From the NCBI GenBank assembly GCA_022575985.1, contig JAKSXM010000246.1:12356001-12420000 (forward strand): a DNA stretch of 64,000 nt. The letters run 5' to 3'. Of this stretch, positions 10,600-23,059 are shown piece after piece. The notes under the pieces are model-generated. The model made no database searches. It saw nothing but the letters and a program-made list of their open reading frames with translations, and was not told the DNA's origin. This stretch comes from Anagrus nilaparvatae. Taxonomy: Eukaryota; Arthropoda; Insecta; Hymenoptera; Mymaridae. How positions within the stretch are numbered: position 1 is the stretch's first letter; each line of letters opens with the position of its first letter. The translations under genes and the position numbers were made by a program.

Positions 10600-11600
10600 A
10601 AGCTCACAAAATTATCAAAAAGGTTTTTTTTGGGTTAGTCCGATTTACACGTTTCTTCATTTAATAATTTTTTTAAACAAATTTTATGATTTTTATTGTA
10701 AATTTGTGATTTGTTTTGAAGATTGAAATTCCGGCAAGGTAAAAATTGGTTTAAAATTATCAAATTAAATTTAAAAAAGAATTATTTTAAACTACAAGAA
10801 CTTTTTTTTATTCAAGCTTTTTTTTGAAAGTTAATATAAAATAAATTATTTCTTAAGTATAAAAACCAATGTTGAAATACTTTTATAATTAAATAAAATA
10901 ATAAATACTTTTGTAAACCTAAAATAAAACAAACACGTTTGATTTGTAAAAAATACATTAAGTTTATAAATTATAATTTTACTTTTTATTTGAAATGTTA
11001 TGAAATGATTTGATTGTAATAAAATATTTTGTTGAAAACTAATTTTCGGTTTACTACCATTTCTATATTTTTGTACTTTTTTATCAATTATAAAGTTAGT
11101 GTCAATTACACATTTTCAAATTATTATTTATGAAAATTCCTTGCTTTCTTCAAAATTCCATCTAAAATAATTGTTTTTAATTTTTTTTATAAAGTTTTTT
11201 GTTTTATTCAACGAGAAGGGGTAAAAAGAGTTTTTTAGAAACAATTAAAAAATTAATCCCGAAAATTTCTTTTCTCATAAATAGCTTGATTGGCGACAAA
11301 AAAATTAAAAATAATGCCAAATAAAACTTGTAAAAATTTTTGTATAAACATTTTTTAAAATATTTGATTTATTTCTTGTCTCAGTTTATTTGCTTTTACC
11401 AGGAATTCCCTTTACTTCATGAAATAAATAAAAGTCAAATTATGGTCAAAATGTCAAACGAGATAAATAAACAAATAAAAAGATTTTTCTTTTGTTACAG
11501 TAAAATTATAATAAAATATTTCTTACACTCTCTGCTTTTATGTATTTTTTACAACGCTATTCGAATATGTATCGTTTATAGACGGTCCGTAATATATGAA
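10600..11600. other. End of duplicon A and AT-rich spacer, no gene seen
   Basis: Sequence to about 10860 matches the end of B (to ~20690) and D (to ~47960). After that it is low-complexity AT. A short segment at 11405-11520 (AAAGTCAAATTATGGTCAAA) resembles the flank upstream of the zinc-finger copies. The short open frames here show no family resemblance. Confidence 0.5.
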
Positions 11601-12660
11601 ATAAAGGTACTTTATCGCAAGAGGGCTTCTACTCTTACGATATAGAGTCTACTCGTACGTATAAACCCGATCGGAAAAGTTTTCTTGGCGTTAACAAGTA
11701 CCTCTGTTGGCGTGCCCCGATAATATTACAGTGCCTTTATCGATCGGTCACGCGGGGATTGCAAGTGCCGAGCATGGCGTGCCCCTTTTCCACCACTTTT
11801 TATTCACACCGTATGTGAAAATCAAAATAAAGATGTCATAACCACAAAATTGTACTCTTTTAATTTTTATTTAAATTATTAACTATTTTTTTATAAATAA
11901 GATTTACAAGCTTATTTATTAATTTAAATGTTGCTTTAATGATTTAATTGCTTTAAAAAAGTAAATAAAAGTAAGTAAAAACTAATAAAAACTTCAACAC
12001 TTGTCTACTAGTTTTTTTCTCATATGATATAAAATGTTGACAAAAATTTTATTCTAATTTAAATGTTTTCTTTTTTTTAATTTAAATGACAGATAACTAT
12101 ACTATAATATTGTTGAGATATTGCATAATCATCCAATTGTGTATTGGTTTCAAGTCAATGGACATTAAAAAATAAAAATAAGATAACTGTTCAATACCGA
12201 GCACCTCCTTATTATTTTCTGTATTTCTTTCTTCTTTTTTATCTCAGCATTTATTTTTTCAGTTATATTATCATAAAGTTTAGCTTTTTTCAGGTATATT
12301 TACTGCACTTTTAATTTTTAATTTTAATCTAGAAGCCCTTTCCCTAATTTTAATTAAATTACTACTTCTTTCAATTTTATCTGTCATTTTTGTAAAAAAA
12401 AATTTTGTTTAAGTTTTAATTGACTAACAGTATTTATATTTTTTTTTGTAAATAAACAAAAATCATATGTTGGAAAACTATTATGCGCTTGCGCAGAGGG
12501 GCACGCCATGTAGGGGACTGGTTATCGCCGCGTGACACATCTTGCTAGGCCCAGTTCAGCGCGCCGAGTAGGGCACTGTATAGTTGGCGTGGCGGATCCT
12601 TATATTATTCTCATCGGGAAAGTATTATCGTAATAGTAGAGACCGAAGTAGAGACTGCGC
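11600..12660. mobile_element. Diverged inverted-repeat element with GC-rich ends
   Basis: The arm at 11600-11800 (GTTGGCGTGCCCCG, TACAGTGCC, GGTCACGCGG, CATGGCGTGCCCC) is matched inverted at 12493-12660 (GGGGCACGCCATG, CCGCGTGACAC, GGCACTGTA, GTTGGCGTGGCGG). The ~700 bp between is AT-rich with no ORF. The arms are markedly GC-richer than their surroundings. The exact termini and target duplication could not be placed. Confidence 0.6.
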
Positions 12661-13523
12661 ATGATCAAAGTTCGATGAAGAACCGAATAAAATTTAGTTG
12701 TAACGTGGCCGTTGTATAGAACGCATGAGCGTGTTTTTGTTTAAAAAATAAAATATCGGAAAATAATGTTAAAGAAGAAGATGAAAATTTATTAATAGAC
12801 GAGAATAATAATATAGATGCCGAAATAAATAATCAGAAATAAATGTAATTTTTTCTAACTTATTAAAAATGAATGTATATATGTGCAAATAAATAAAGTG
12901 TATAAAAAAAAAGTTTTGTTTTTTAGTAATATTTATTTTTTTGTCTAAAAAACGATGAATATTCGAATATTGTTGAGAAAAAAAATATATCGCCACTCGT
13001 TCGATACAAAGCCTTCACCGCAGTATGGCGGGAAAAGAAAAAATAAACAAAAACGGAGCGCTGGGCCCAGATTCTCTATTCATTTCACGTGTTATGAGAT
13101 AAAACGATTAAGTGTTACACAGCATACCGAGTGGTATGGTGCGAAAATTGCTTGAGAACTACTATCTTTTCAAAATAAATTGACTTAATGCGGCGTTTCT
13201 ATAAAAATAACCTGATAGTCTCATGGAAACTACTAAATAAATGATAAAACTTATTATGAGTGTAGTCTGCTAAATACATTACATCTGATTTCTTTTGTGT
13301 CCCGGAGGAACGCTTGGCCAGATATATGGCAAAAACTACTTTTTTGCTAAATTTTAAGAAGTTTGCTATCGGATTTTGTCATATCTCTGGTTAAAATGGT
13401 CATAAAAAAAAAAAAAAAAATGAAAATTTTTGTAATTAGACAGAGAATGGAACTAATTGGATGGGGTTACTATTAAAATACAATATATTGAAAGAACTAT
13501 ATAGGTTTTTTTTTTAATTAATT

Positions 13524-13845
13524 AATTCATGAAAGGCCCAAATAGCTAATTATGTTATGTAAGAGAACTAGTTTTTATGGACAATATAGTTACTAATTAA
13601 TTTTTATAAATAATTTTTAAATATTCTCCAACAATATTTTTCATTTCTTTCAAAAGAATATTTAACCTTCAAAATGTTTCGACTCTTCTATATGCTATAG
13701 CGGGTTTCTAAAATGTTTAGACAGAGAAAAGAAGAACTTTTGAGAGAAAGATAGAATAAAATTTTATTCGAAAAAGAACTTATAAAATATAATTTACAAT
13801 TGCACTACTTAACTAATTAAGTAGTTATTTGGGCCTTTCATGAAT
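13524..13845. mobile_element. MITE with AATTCATGAAAGGCCCAAAT ends
   Basis: The perfect inverted ends AATTCATGAAAGGCCCAAAT / ATTTGGGCCTTTCATGAATT delimit 322 bp. Internal GAGAGAAAG and ATTCGAAAAAGAACTT stretches resemble 14610-14660 in the neighbouring foldback, so the two may derive from one family. No ORF. Confidence 0.68.
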
Positions 13846-13851
13846 TAAAAT

Positions 13852-14670
13852 CTACAGTTCTCTTTTCGATAAATTTTTAGGTTTTGTCCTTTTCTCAAAA
13901 TCTCTTCTTGTCTCTTTTTAAATATTTCATCAGAAAATGGCACTATAAAGATAGATATTACTATTATTAAATAATAAATAAAAAGGTGCAAACAAAAAAT
14001 TTCTTATAATATGTTAGTTGCTGTTCATATAAAAATCTTTAATTACTCCAAAATTTATATGCCTAAGAGAAGGTTTTCTATTTATACGTTAAATGCAACT
14101 TTAAAATTTTTATTAAAATACATTTGTTGCTTGTATTACTAGATCACTTGTCGACATAAAAAATGCAGTTCCAGTGTAGTTCAACTTCCTGCTGAGAAAT
14201 TCAAATATTATTAAAAATCATTTATTTTTCTATTACTACATGCAACTTTTAGAATATTTGGATTTCTCAGCAGGAAGATGAACTATGCTGGAACTGTATT
14301 TTGTATGTTGACAAGTGTTGCTAGTAAAAGCAATAAATGTATTTTAATAAAAATTTTAAGGTTGCATTTAACGTATAAATAGAAAACCTTCTTAGGCATA
14401 TAAAATTTGGAGTATAATTAAAGATTTTTATATATGAACATCAGCACTCGCATCAGCAACTAAAATATTATAAGAAATTTTTTGTTACAACTTTTTATTT
14501 ATTATTTATATAGGCAATTATTTACTAATATTTTGAGCTGTAAAATAATAACTCTTTATAATGGCCATATTCTTGGCCATATTCTGATGAAATATTTAGA
14601 AAGAGACAAGAAGAGATTTTGAGAGAAGGACAACCTAAACATTTATCGGAAAGAGAACTGTAGTCTACGC
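13852..14670. mobile_element. Foldback element, ~360-bp arms
   Basis: The left arm from CTACAGTTCTCTTTTCG to CAGCAGGAAG-like sequence (13852-14214) is repeated inverted at 14258-14670 (CAGCAGGAAGATGAAC ... CGGAAAGAGAACTGTAG), with about 45 bp of spacer. The match is high along the whole arm. The arms contain a TATAAATAG box in each orientation. No transposase. Confidence 0.72.
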
Positions 14671-15600
14671 TTATTTTATATAGGTACCTCTTATAACTTT
14701 TAAACAAATATTTTTACTATATTTTTCTGCATTTAGATAATGTAGTGAATCTACCGCCTTCATTTCATCAAAAATTATTTTAGAGAATCTAACGGTCAGA
14801 ATCATGAAAGCTATGAACTATAGCAAAAAGTAAATACAAAAATTCCTTATGATCTATATATGCGCATATAAATAGAATGTTAAAATTATAATTATGCTTT
14901 TTTGATCGTGCGAATAAATTTGACAGATTTGAAGTAAATTGAGCTTTAATACAATTTTCTTTAGAAATGTAACGCATTGAATGTCAATGATGATTTCAGT
15001 TTATGGGGCAGAGAAAACACTTGTTAGCCCCACTGATGATTCCTTCAGGTGTTTCCAAGATGAAAATCATTTTCATCCAATTTTTACTTTAATAACATTT
15101 TTTTAAATGCATTTTTTCAGCAGTTTATATTAAAATTGTCCACTTTGAGTAGCAATTCCAGTCCTAATGAGATGATATAAACTTATTTAGAAAATTTTTA
15201 TTTTTTTTTATTTTTTAAAGTTTTGCTTTTATTTTTATTATTATTTTTTAATGATATTATTTAGTGAACATTATGTCGTTGACAGAGAAATTCCATCCTG
15301 CATGACATTTTGTTCACTTTTTGCTATTCTGTACTAAAAATTACCTATGAATGTCGAATAATGAAAAGGTTTCATTATAAAAATTTTTTGCATGAAAAAT
15401 ATGAAAATTATTAATAATTTTTTTGGATCACTTAGTTTTTTTTACCCTAATATATATACTTATAGGGTCCTTTTGACAAGTAAGAAATTAATTTGTTGCT
15501 GTTCATAAAAAGTTTTTTTTCTTCCTTCAAATACACTTTTTTTGCCGAAAAAAACGCGTTTTCTCCCCAGTGAGAAAAAAAAATTGCATTTTATCAATGG
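14671..15600. other. AT-rich spacer, no gene seen
   Basis: I see no convincing coding frame or element boundary. The minus-strand frames near 14525-14977 lack domain features and partly overlap the foldback arm. Confidence 0.4.
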
Positions 15601-15601
15601 G

Positions 15602-15684
15602 AGCAAAAAAAGAATGTCCCAGATCGCAGTTTTCCTTGGCTAACAATTAACATGCGATCTGGGCTATTCTTTCTTTTTTGCTCT
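15602..15684. repeat. Hairpin: GAGCAAAAAAAGAAT / inverse
   Basis: GAGCAAAAAAAGAATGTCCC AGATCGCA pairs with TGCGATCT GGGCTATTCTTTCTTTTTTGCTC, leaving a ~25-base loop. A weaker hairpin of similar design (AAAAGACTGATCCAAATCAC / inverse) lies at 52805-52900. It is likely the core of a small palindromic element. Confidence 0.55.
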
Positions 15685-16613
15685 CTTGGTTAAAAATGTA
15701 CTATTTCTGTACGTGTTTCTTAATTTTTTTTTTACCTGTGTGAGTTAATTAATTTCATATATTAATTTCATTAATTAATTTAATCGCAAAAAATTTCTCT
15801 TCAATATGTACTTTGATGTTTTTGCTTAATTTTTTGGGCTCTCATCTTGGAAAATTGTAAAATCAAAAAAAAAAAATTTTAAGTTCATAAAATAAAAAGT
15901 TATTATTTTTAATTATGAATATAAATTTAATACTTATTTTGTTTTAATAAGTATTCATAATTACAAATAAAATTATAACTAAAATTATTTGAAGTTATTT
16001 ATTTAAATATATAAACATAACCTAAAATTAATATGATTATATACCGCGTAGGAGACAATAAGTTCAGATGCCCAGAAAACTTGAATTTAACGAGCATTAA
16101 AGGTTATAAAGCGCCTTATTACTTTGATAAAGTACTGTCGCTTGATAAACGCACTCTTTTAAATGGTCAAAATACTAACTTTCCTAAAAACATTTGACTC
16201 TACTAAGCTTTTCACGTGTGATACAGCTGTGAAATGAATAGAGAATCAAGCCCCTGGCGCGCTCTGTTTTTGTTTATTTTTTCTTTTCTCGCCATACTAC
16301 GATAAAAGCTTTGTATCGCAACTCGTGACGATATATACTATATCAAAATATATATAGGATCGTTTTTCTACATTTGAAGAATTTAGTACGCTGTTTGATG
16401 CTCACAGGAAAAGAACAAGAATATTATTCTTGATAATTTAGTACTTATTCAAATTTTATTCAGAAAAATTAGCTAACTTAATAAACAAAAATAATTAGAA
16501 AATGAAAATTCATATCAAGATAATTTAAAAAGATAAAATACAAGTGTGAAAAGTGCTCAAAAACTTGGAAACATAAATCAGCTCTAAACCCAAATAACAG
16601 AACTCATTCAATA

Positions 16614-18773
16614 ATGAAATTTAACTGCAAACACTGCAATAAGCAGTTTACTCAAAAAGATAGATTAGAAAATCACCTTCGAATACACACTACCAAAAAA
16701 ACATACAAATGTTTAAAATGTTCTAAAACCTATACACTATTAAAAAGTTTCCGTTATCATAAAAAAACTCATTCAATTCTAAGGGAATATAAGTGCCATT
16801 ATTGCCAAAAGACATTTATTCAGAAATCTTGTTTGATACGCCACCTTCGAGTCCACACTCGCGAAAGACCATACAAATGTTTGCAGTGTAATAAAACTTT
16901 TATCCAATCATATAATCTTCAGACTCATGAAAAAATTCACTCTGGTCTAAAGAATTTTGAATGTGATAATTGCAATAAGAAATTTGTTCGAAAATCCGAC
17001 TTAATGAGTCATCTTCCAGTTCACCCTGGCGAAAGACCATACAAATGTTTGCAATGTAATAAAACTTTTAAACAAAACGGTGGTCTTCGCGTACATAAAA
17101 AAATTCACTCTGGTATAAAAGAATTTAAATGCGATAATTGTGACAAGAAATTTATTCAAAAATCCGAATTAATGAGTCATCTTCGAGTTCACACTGGTGA
17201 AAAACCATACAAATGTTTGCAGTGTAATAAAACTTTTGCCCAATCAAGTAATCTTCAGACTCATAAAAAAATTCACTCTGGTATAAAAAATTTTAAATGT
17301 GATAATTGTGACAAGAAATTTATTCATAAATCCGAATTAATGAGACACCTTCTAGTTCATACTGGCGAAAGACCATACAAATGTTTGCAGTGTAATAAAA
17401 GTTTTAAACTATCAAGCAATCTTCGTAGGCATGAAAAAATTCACTCTGGTATAAAGAATTTTGATTGTGATAATTGCAACAAGAAATTTATTAAAAAATC
17501 TGATTTACAAAAACATCTTCAAGTTCATACTGGTGAAAGACCATACAAATGTTTGCAGTGCAATAAAACTTTTAAACAATCAAGCAATCTTCGTAGGCAT
17601 GAAAAAAATCACTCTGGTATAAGGAATTTTAAATGTGATAATTGTGACAAGAAATTCATTCAAAAATATGATTTAATGAGACATCTTTTAGTTCACACTG
17701 GTGAAAGACCACACAAATGTTTGCAGTGTACTAAAACTTTTAGATATTTTAATAATCTTAAATATCATAAAAAAACTTATCATTTAAGGAACAACTCTAA
17801 ACTTTGCCAAAAAACGGTTAAAGAAAAGTTTATTAATCAGGATTTAACTAATAAACAGAAGAAAGCAGCATCAAACAGAGTCAGCATTGAGAAATCTGAA
17901 ATGGAGTTAAGGAATCTAACAGTAAATGAGGATGATAACCGTGATGGTAACAATTTAAAAGCAGGTAATTTTTAAAAATATATTTGTTATAATTTAAATG
18001 TTAAATTAATGACTACTTTTGATCGCTATTTATAGCAAAAATTGGAAATATTAATCTTATCGATGATATTGATATTAAAGAAGAAAAATACTGTGGTCCA
18101 GACTTGACTGAAATTAATTTTCATGATTTCGAAATGACTGACGGAGAAGTGAAGGTAGAAGATAAAACTTTAAGGCAAGGTTACGATTGTAATTATTGTA
18201 AAAAATCTTTTAGTCGTAATATTTCTTTAATTAATCACCTTAAAAGTCACACAGAAAAAAGTAAATCAAGTATTTTTACTAAAATGCAAACAAGCAATAA
18301 AAACACTGGAAAAAAATTAGTTCGTCAGGTTTCTTCTAGTAAACAAAAACAAGAATCATATTTAAAAATTGATAATAATTCTTCTGGAGCTGAGCCAATG
18401 ATTGAGGACAATACAAGGATTAGAGATGCAGAATTGAATGAAAATGAAAAAAACTTAAAAGCAAGTAAGTAAAGCAAATATTTAATTCAATATCAATGTT
18501 GAGCTAATTCTTTCATATTATCTAGAAGCAGCAAAATTTGCAGGAGAAGTTGATATTCTTTACGAAAATGTGGTCGAAATTAAAGAGGAAAAGTATTGTG
18601 GCCCAGACTTGCTTGGAATAAGTTTTGAAGACCTTGGACTGACTGATGAAGAAAATATAGCTGTTCTAGTGGAAGAATTGATAAGAAAGAAGAAGCCTAA
18701 TATATCCAATGATAAGTTAGAAAACTTGAAAAACAATTTTAAGAATTATTTAAAAAATTTGTTAGAATCATAA
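16614..18773 (+). CDS. C2H2 zinc-finger protein, copy B (intact, 675 aa)
   Basis: Exons 16614-17964, 18036-18464 and 18526-18773, with introns of 71 and 61 bp in phase 1 (donors CAG/GTAATT and CAA/GTAAGT; acceptors TTTATAG and TCTAG). The joined frame has no stop. Exon 1 encodes 14 fingers spaced 28 aa that alternate YKCLQCNKTF (linker SGIKN) with FKCDNCDKKF (linker TGERP); finger tips include QSSNLRR, QKSELMS and KKSDLQK. Exon 2 begins AKIGNINLIDDIDIKEEKYCGPDL, adds a lone finger (YDCNYCKKSF...HLKSH) and a basic/acidic linker. Exon 3 repeats the EIKEEKYCGPDLLG module and ends LLES. Predicted nuclear sequence-specific DNA-binding protein. Oddity: the ancestral start seen in A and D (ATG GAA TAC) is ATA AAA TAC here at 16534-16542, and the first finger has lost a histidine, so the next ATG (16614) is used. 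There are no KRAB, BTB or ZAD domains. Confidence 0.85.
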
Positions 18774-18939
18774 ATTAATTTTATATTTCTTTAATTTTTT
18801 AAAAGACTTCTCAGGATTACTCGAAAATTTAGCCCATTCTGTAAACTTTCATTGCTCGTTTTAAAGTAATATAAAAATAACTTACTGGATGTTGTAAATT
18901 ACCAAAATATCGTACTTACAATACCGCTACCTTTGGGAT

Positions 18940-19845
18940 ACCAAATTACAACCGATTGTTACGGATGACTTAAATATGTTGAAAACATACTGCCGATACT
19001 GTCTTCTAGGCTTAGAAACGCAACTCTCAATATTATTAAATAGGTTTTTTGGTGATTTTCAATACTTTAACCAAATCATTCCTGGTTGGAGCATTTTTTT
19101 GGTATCAGTATTACCAAAGACTATAATATACTATTATTATCTTCTTTGAAGTTCCGTAAGCTGAAATTTTTTATAAGTAATTTTGTTAACGTAATAGTCA
19201 ATAAACCGAATGACCATTGTCGGCCCAAAATGACAAAATTGACGAAATGGGTTTTATATTCCTTAAATTTTGATTAAAATTCAAGTTTTTAAATATTCTT
19301 TACTCTTCATTTTTCTTTAAATAGTTTCTGCGATATTGCTTTTCAAGGATATAATGATAAAAATTTACTTTTATCTCGCTTTTATTGAAATTCGTGAAAT
19401 TGGGAGACTTTAAATTATCATTCCTGGTATACAGATAATTGAAAACAAAGTACAAATTTTTTGGAACCTTGGAGCTTGTACGAAGTTTTTGCGAAATGAA
19501 ATTTGACCATTTGGGGCCAAAAATGAACATTCAGTAATTTGCCTATAACGGTAAGAGAATTTCTTAAACTAAGATGCAATTTACTGGATTTGAATGGTGA
19601 CACCTTTGCCAAAAAAATGAAACCTATCAGAAGCGTTGTGGTTAATTTGTAAGGCTGCAGCTTTATATTAAAAATTACTAAAAAACCCTATATAATAACA
19701 TTGAGCCCTACGTTTCTAAGCCCAGAAGGCATATTTTTAGAATTTTTCATCTCCATTGGATGAAAGTAGGGTACCAAGGGTGTTTTTTCGGCATATTAAA
19801 GTCATCTATAACTATAGATTATAATAATTAGAGTTCCTAAAGGTA
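18940..19845. mobile_element. Foldback element at the 3' end of duplicon B
   Basis: Same element as at 8832-9825: left CCTTTGGGATACC...GATGACTTAAATATG; right ...CATATTAAAGTCATCTATAAC...GTTCCTAAAGGTAGTGG. The inner pair GAATGACCATTGTCGG / GGCCAAAAATGAACATTC is present. The small frames inside it on either strand are by-products of the repeat. Confidence 0.65.
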
Positions 19846-20853
19846 GTGGTTTTCCCTTGATAGTTAAAAAACAATGAAGGCATAGATTTTTGTTTGAAAA
19901 ATTGTCCCTATTGAAGAGATAAAATTACTCCATTAAATAATAAATTTTTTTTTAATACAAAATATTATTTTTGATTTTTCAAATTATAATTAAAAAATTA
20001 TAAAACAAAATTAAAAAAACAAATTATAAAAAATCTATAGATTTTTAGGGTAGAGTTTACCCTTATTAAAGGAACGCTATATTACTCAAATACGTATAAA
20101 AAATGTGTTTTTTGGTTTTACCTAAGTTCAATAAATTTTTTAAATAATGTGCATACAGTAGCACTTTTCGAAGATTATTTTTCTTTTTTTTATATTTGGT
20201 CGTATTTGGTAGTAGTTTTTCTTTGTTTAAGAGTTTTTTTTTGTGCTTCTTTTAATATATTTGGCATATAATCGTTGTTTATGGCAAGCGTCATAGATTA
20301 TTATCAGCTTTAAAATTATTATTTTTTTTTAATTTTAGAATGGAGTAATTACATTAGGGTCATTTTTAAGCTTTAAAAAAAAAAATAAAACTTATTTTTT
20401 CATTACTTTTTAATAAGTATTCAATCCCAAGTAAGCGGAGAAAGAAATTCAAGTTCAAAAAATTATCTAAAAAGTTTTTTTTTGTATTATTCTTTGATTT
20501 ACACGTTACTTTATTTAATAATTTTTTCTTAATTTACAAATTTTATAATTTTTATTGTAAATTTCTAATTTTTTTTGTTTAAAATAATCATATTAAATAT
20601 AAAAAAATATTTTTTTTTTAATAAACCAGTTTTACAATAATTTAAGCCACCAAAAAAACTACTAGGAATTTTTTTTGTTCAAATTAATTTTTTTATGTTG
20701 TTAAAAAATGTTTTCTAATGCTTTTATGCATTCAACAAAATCCTATTCATAATCTTCAAGCAAATGATGATACTTGTCTTCAGCTATTAATGATATCATC
20801 GGATAAATGTCTTTTGATCTATCTACGTCGATAAATGATGAACATGTAGTATT
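19846..20853. other. 3' end of duplicon B, no gene seen
   Basis: AT-rich sequence shared with 9870-10240/10600-10860 and 47150-47960 (GGGTAGAGTTTACCCTTATT, TTTGGCATATAATCGTTGTT, AAACTACTAGGAATTTTTTT). The match ends near 20690. Homopolymer tracts are frequent and no frame is coding. Confidence 0.5.
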
Positions 20854-22394
20854 TTACCTTATTATTAATGGTTTATTTGTATCATTTCTTTTAGATATCA
20901 TTTCATTAACTTTTTTTAAAAATTCGTAAGTAACGCCTCCGCACGAAGATACATCAAGTTTTTCAAGTTTTGATGATTTTTTAACTAAATAAATCAATCC
21001 GCTATTTGAAGTTGAGGTACAAGTAACATCTAAATCAGTTAAACTTGGAAGTGATCCCAAACTTTTCAATCCTACTTCTGTAAATATGCATTCAGAGATA
21101 TTTAGTTTTTTTAAATTCTTACAATTACTAATATTCATTAACAAATTATCAATATTTTGACCCCTTATAATATCATCATTATCATCAATAGGATCATATA
21201 GTTTTATATAAATTTTAAGATCTTCAAGGCCTTGAAATCTTTTAAAATAGCCTTCACCATCTTCTGTTAGTGAATATTCCTCAATGTTAAAGCTCAATTT
21301 TTTTAATTGTTTACATTTAGTTAACTGTTCTACAATTATATCAGTAAAATTTTGAACTTTGCAATGAACTATCTTCAGGTTTTGAAACTTGTGAAAGCAA
21401 AGAAATTTAATTGTATATTTTCTGATATTAATGTTAATTTTCTCAAGAGAATCTTTGGGTATTACACCCATATCAATGTCACCTGTATTTAATATTTTTA
21501 GATTTTTTTGCTTGGAAAGTAAAGTTGAATAGTCATCATTTTTGATACCTCTGCTGCTAACTACCTCTAGATGAATTAAACTCTGACAATTACTGATGTT
21601 TACTTCTTTCAATGCAACTTCAATAAATTTTGTGTCAAAATATGCAAAAAGTTTTAAGATTTTTAGATTTTTTAATTGGGACATGAAAGCAGACAAATAA
21701 TTAAAATATTTAAATTTACAGTCATATAATTCAAGTTTATCAATATTATGTGCTTCTAATTTTGATAAACATTTCCCAATTATATTTAAATGTTTTAAAG
21801 ACACCTCTTGAATCTTAACATTGCTTTTGAATATTAGCTCAATGGCATCATCGAAGTCACTGTCATCAGAATGAAAATTAAAACCCTTGTCAAAATAAAA
21901 ACTTACAATACTTTTGCAATTTTTTTGAATTTCCTTTAATATTATAAGCAAATCAATCTTTTTTGAATTTGTTATTTTTACATTAGTCAAACAGGTTCCA
22001 CAATTTTTTAAAATTTGTATGACAAAGCTGGTAATTTTTTTTGGGCAAGATAAATTAATTTTTGAGTATTCGTTCCAAAGGTTCTCGTTGATGTTTAAAC
22101 TTTTGACATCGTTCCAAGAGTTATCGATAAGGTTATTCCAACTTTTACAAACAAAACTTACAATGTATCTTTCTGGTATGGACAAATATTCAAAAATGTT
22201 TCTTAAACAGTCATGATTTAAGTTTGAGATGGTTATATTTTCAGCAATTGAATCAGAAATTTTGATATCATTCACCTTTAATAACTTTGAATCTAAAGAA
22301 TATTTTGATTTAATCATTTAATTCATGCAAGTTAGCCAAAAAAATAAAAGAGTTTACTAATACATATACCTGATAAACCTTTTATTGAACTCAT
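20854..22394 (-). CDS. F-box/LRR protein
   Basis: Minus-strand gene of 487 aa. The F-box follows the N-terminus (LNHDCLRNIFEYLSIPERYI, then VSFVCKSWNNLIDNSWNDVK), and leucine-rich repeats run to the C-terminus (KNLKKLNISECIFTEVGLKS, LPSLTDLDVTCTS, SKLEKLDVSSCGGVTYEFLK). Such proteins are substrate receptors of SCF (Skp1-Cullin1) ubiquitin ligases; the F-box binds Skp1 and the LRR solenoid binds the target. Two starts are possible. One is unspliced, from ATG 22317 (MIKSKYSL). I prefer a spliced model: ATG at 22394 (MSSIKGLS, ACCATGAG context), donor G/GTATATG at 22369, a CTAAC branch site, and acceptor TTCTTTAG ending at 22293, rejoining in frame at DSKLLKVND. The upstream exon itself has an acceptor, TTATTTACAG, at ~22444. 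No disabling change seen. Confidence 0.8.
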
Positions 22395-23055
22395 GGTACT
22401 GGTGTTTTAAAAAGGCACAATGATGTTTTTTGCAGGTATCCTGTAAATAAAATAAGTACTGACATTAATGATTTGGAGTTCAAACATGTGAAAAAAATTT
22501 TTTTATTGAAGATATTATACGAAAAAGAAAAAAAATAGAACCCAAAAATTTAATTTCTGTTTGATGCATAAAATTACCTATTTCTGTAAAAATAATAAAA
22601 CAATCTAGAAAAAAAATGAAGAAATTATATACTGATCGATTACTTCCTATGGAATATTGGAGGTTAAAAATTAGCATCTTAATGTCACATCTTGATTTTA
22701 TACAAAAAAAAAATTAAAATAATAATTTAATTTATTTTTATTAACTGTATAGTTTAATTATATTAGCAGCTATTTAAAATTAATCTTTTTTCGCAATAAA
22801 AAACGCGTTTTATCTGTTATTTTTCATACAATGACAATAACAAAAAACTTGTACAGTGGCTGAGATGTAAGACCTATATCTTGTTGTAGTCAGTGTTGTG
22901 TATGTAAATTATTTGAGGATGCGTGATTGGCTGAGAAAATAAACCGGATCCGGACGTGCTATATCGTAAGCGCGTAAATTTAAAATAAAAAACAATATTA
23001 TAGATTTTATTAAGTATTTTAAAAAATAACTTTATTTAACAATTTTTCTAAAAAA
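22395..23055. promoter_or_regulatory. Upstream region of the F-box gene, inverted CCAAT
   Basis: After the putative 5' exon (22370-22444) the region is AT-rich. Near 22925-22980 a GC-richer patch holds GATTGGCTGAG (a CCAAT box on the minus strand) and GGATCCGGACGTGC. It could be the promoter if the gene has a first intron of ~0.5 kb, but no TATA was assigned. Confidence 0.3.
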
Positions 23056-23059
23056 TGCA

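Larger units (their letters stand above)
12948..16368. repeat. Inverted repeat pair 3.1 kb apart
   Basis: The arm at 12948-13110 (ATACAAAGCCTTCACCGCAG, TATGGCGGGAAAAGAAAAAA, GATTCTCTATTCATTTCACG) is repeated inverted at 16206-16368 with scattered differences. The interval holds other foldback elements (13524-13845, 13852-14670, 15602-15684). It is either a large TIR element filled by later insertions or two independent copies in opposite orientation. The short frame through the left arm is not a gene. Confidence 0.55.

Noticed and set aside
12720..12840. Short acidic frame (NVKEEDENLLIDENNNIDAEIN)
   Set aside because: Looks like a possible terminal exon tail, but no acceptor or partner exon could be supported.
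12955..13155. 66-aa frame on the plus strand
   Set aside because: It runs through one arm of the inverted repeat pair; the other arm does not preserve the frame.
18104..18773. Separate small genes at 18104-18472 and 18570-18773 (and equivalents in A, C, D)
   Set aside because: They are exons 2 and 3: splice sites in phase 1 join them to the finger exon in frame in every copy.
19086..19612. Small frames on both strands after copy B (also 45846-46587)
   Set aside because: They lie within the foldback element, and equivalent frames in sister copies are broken differently.
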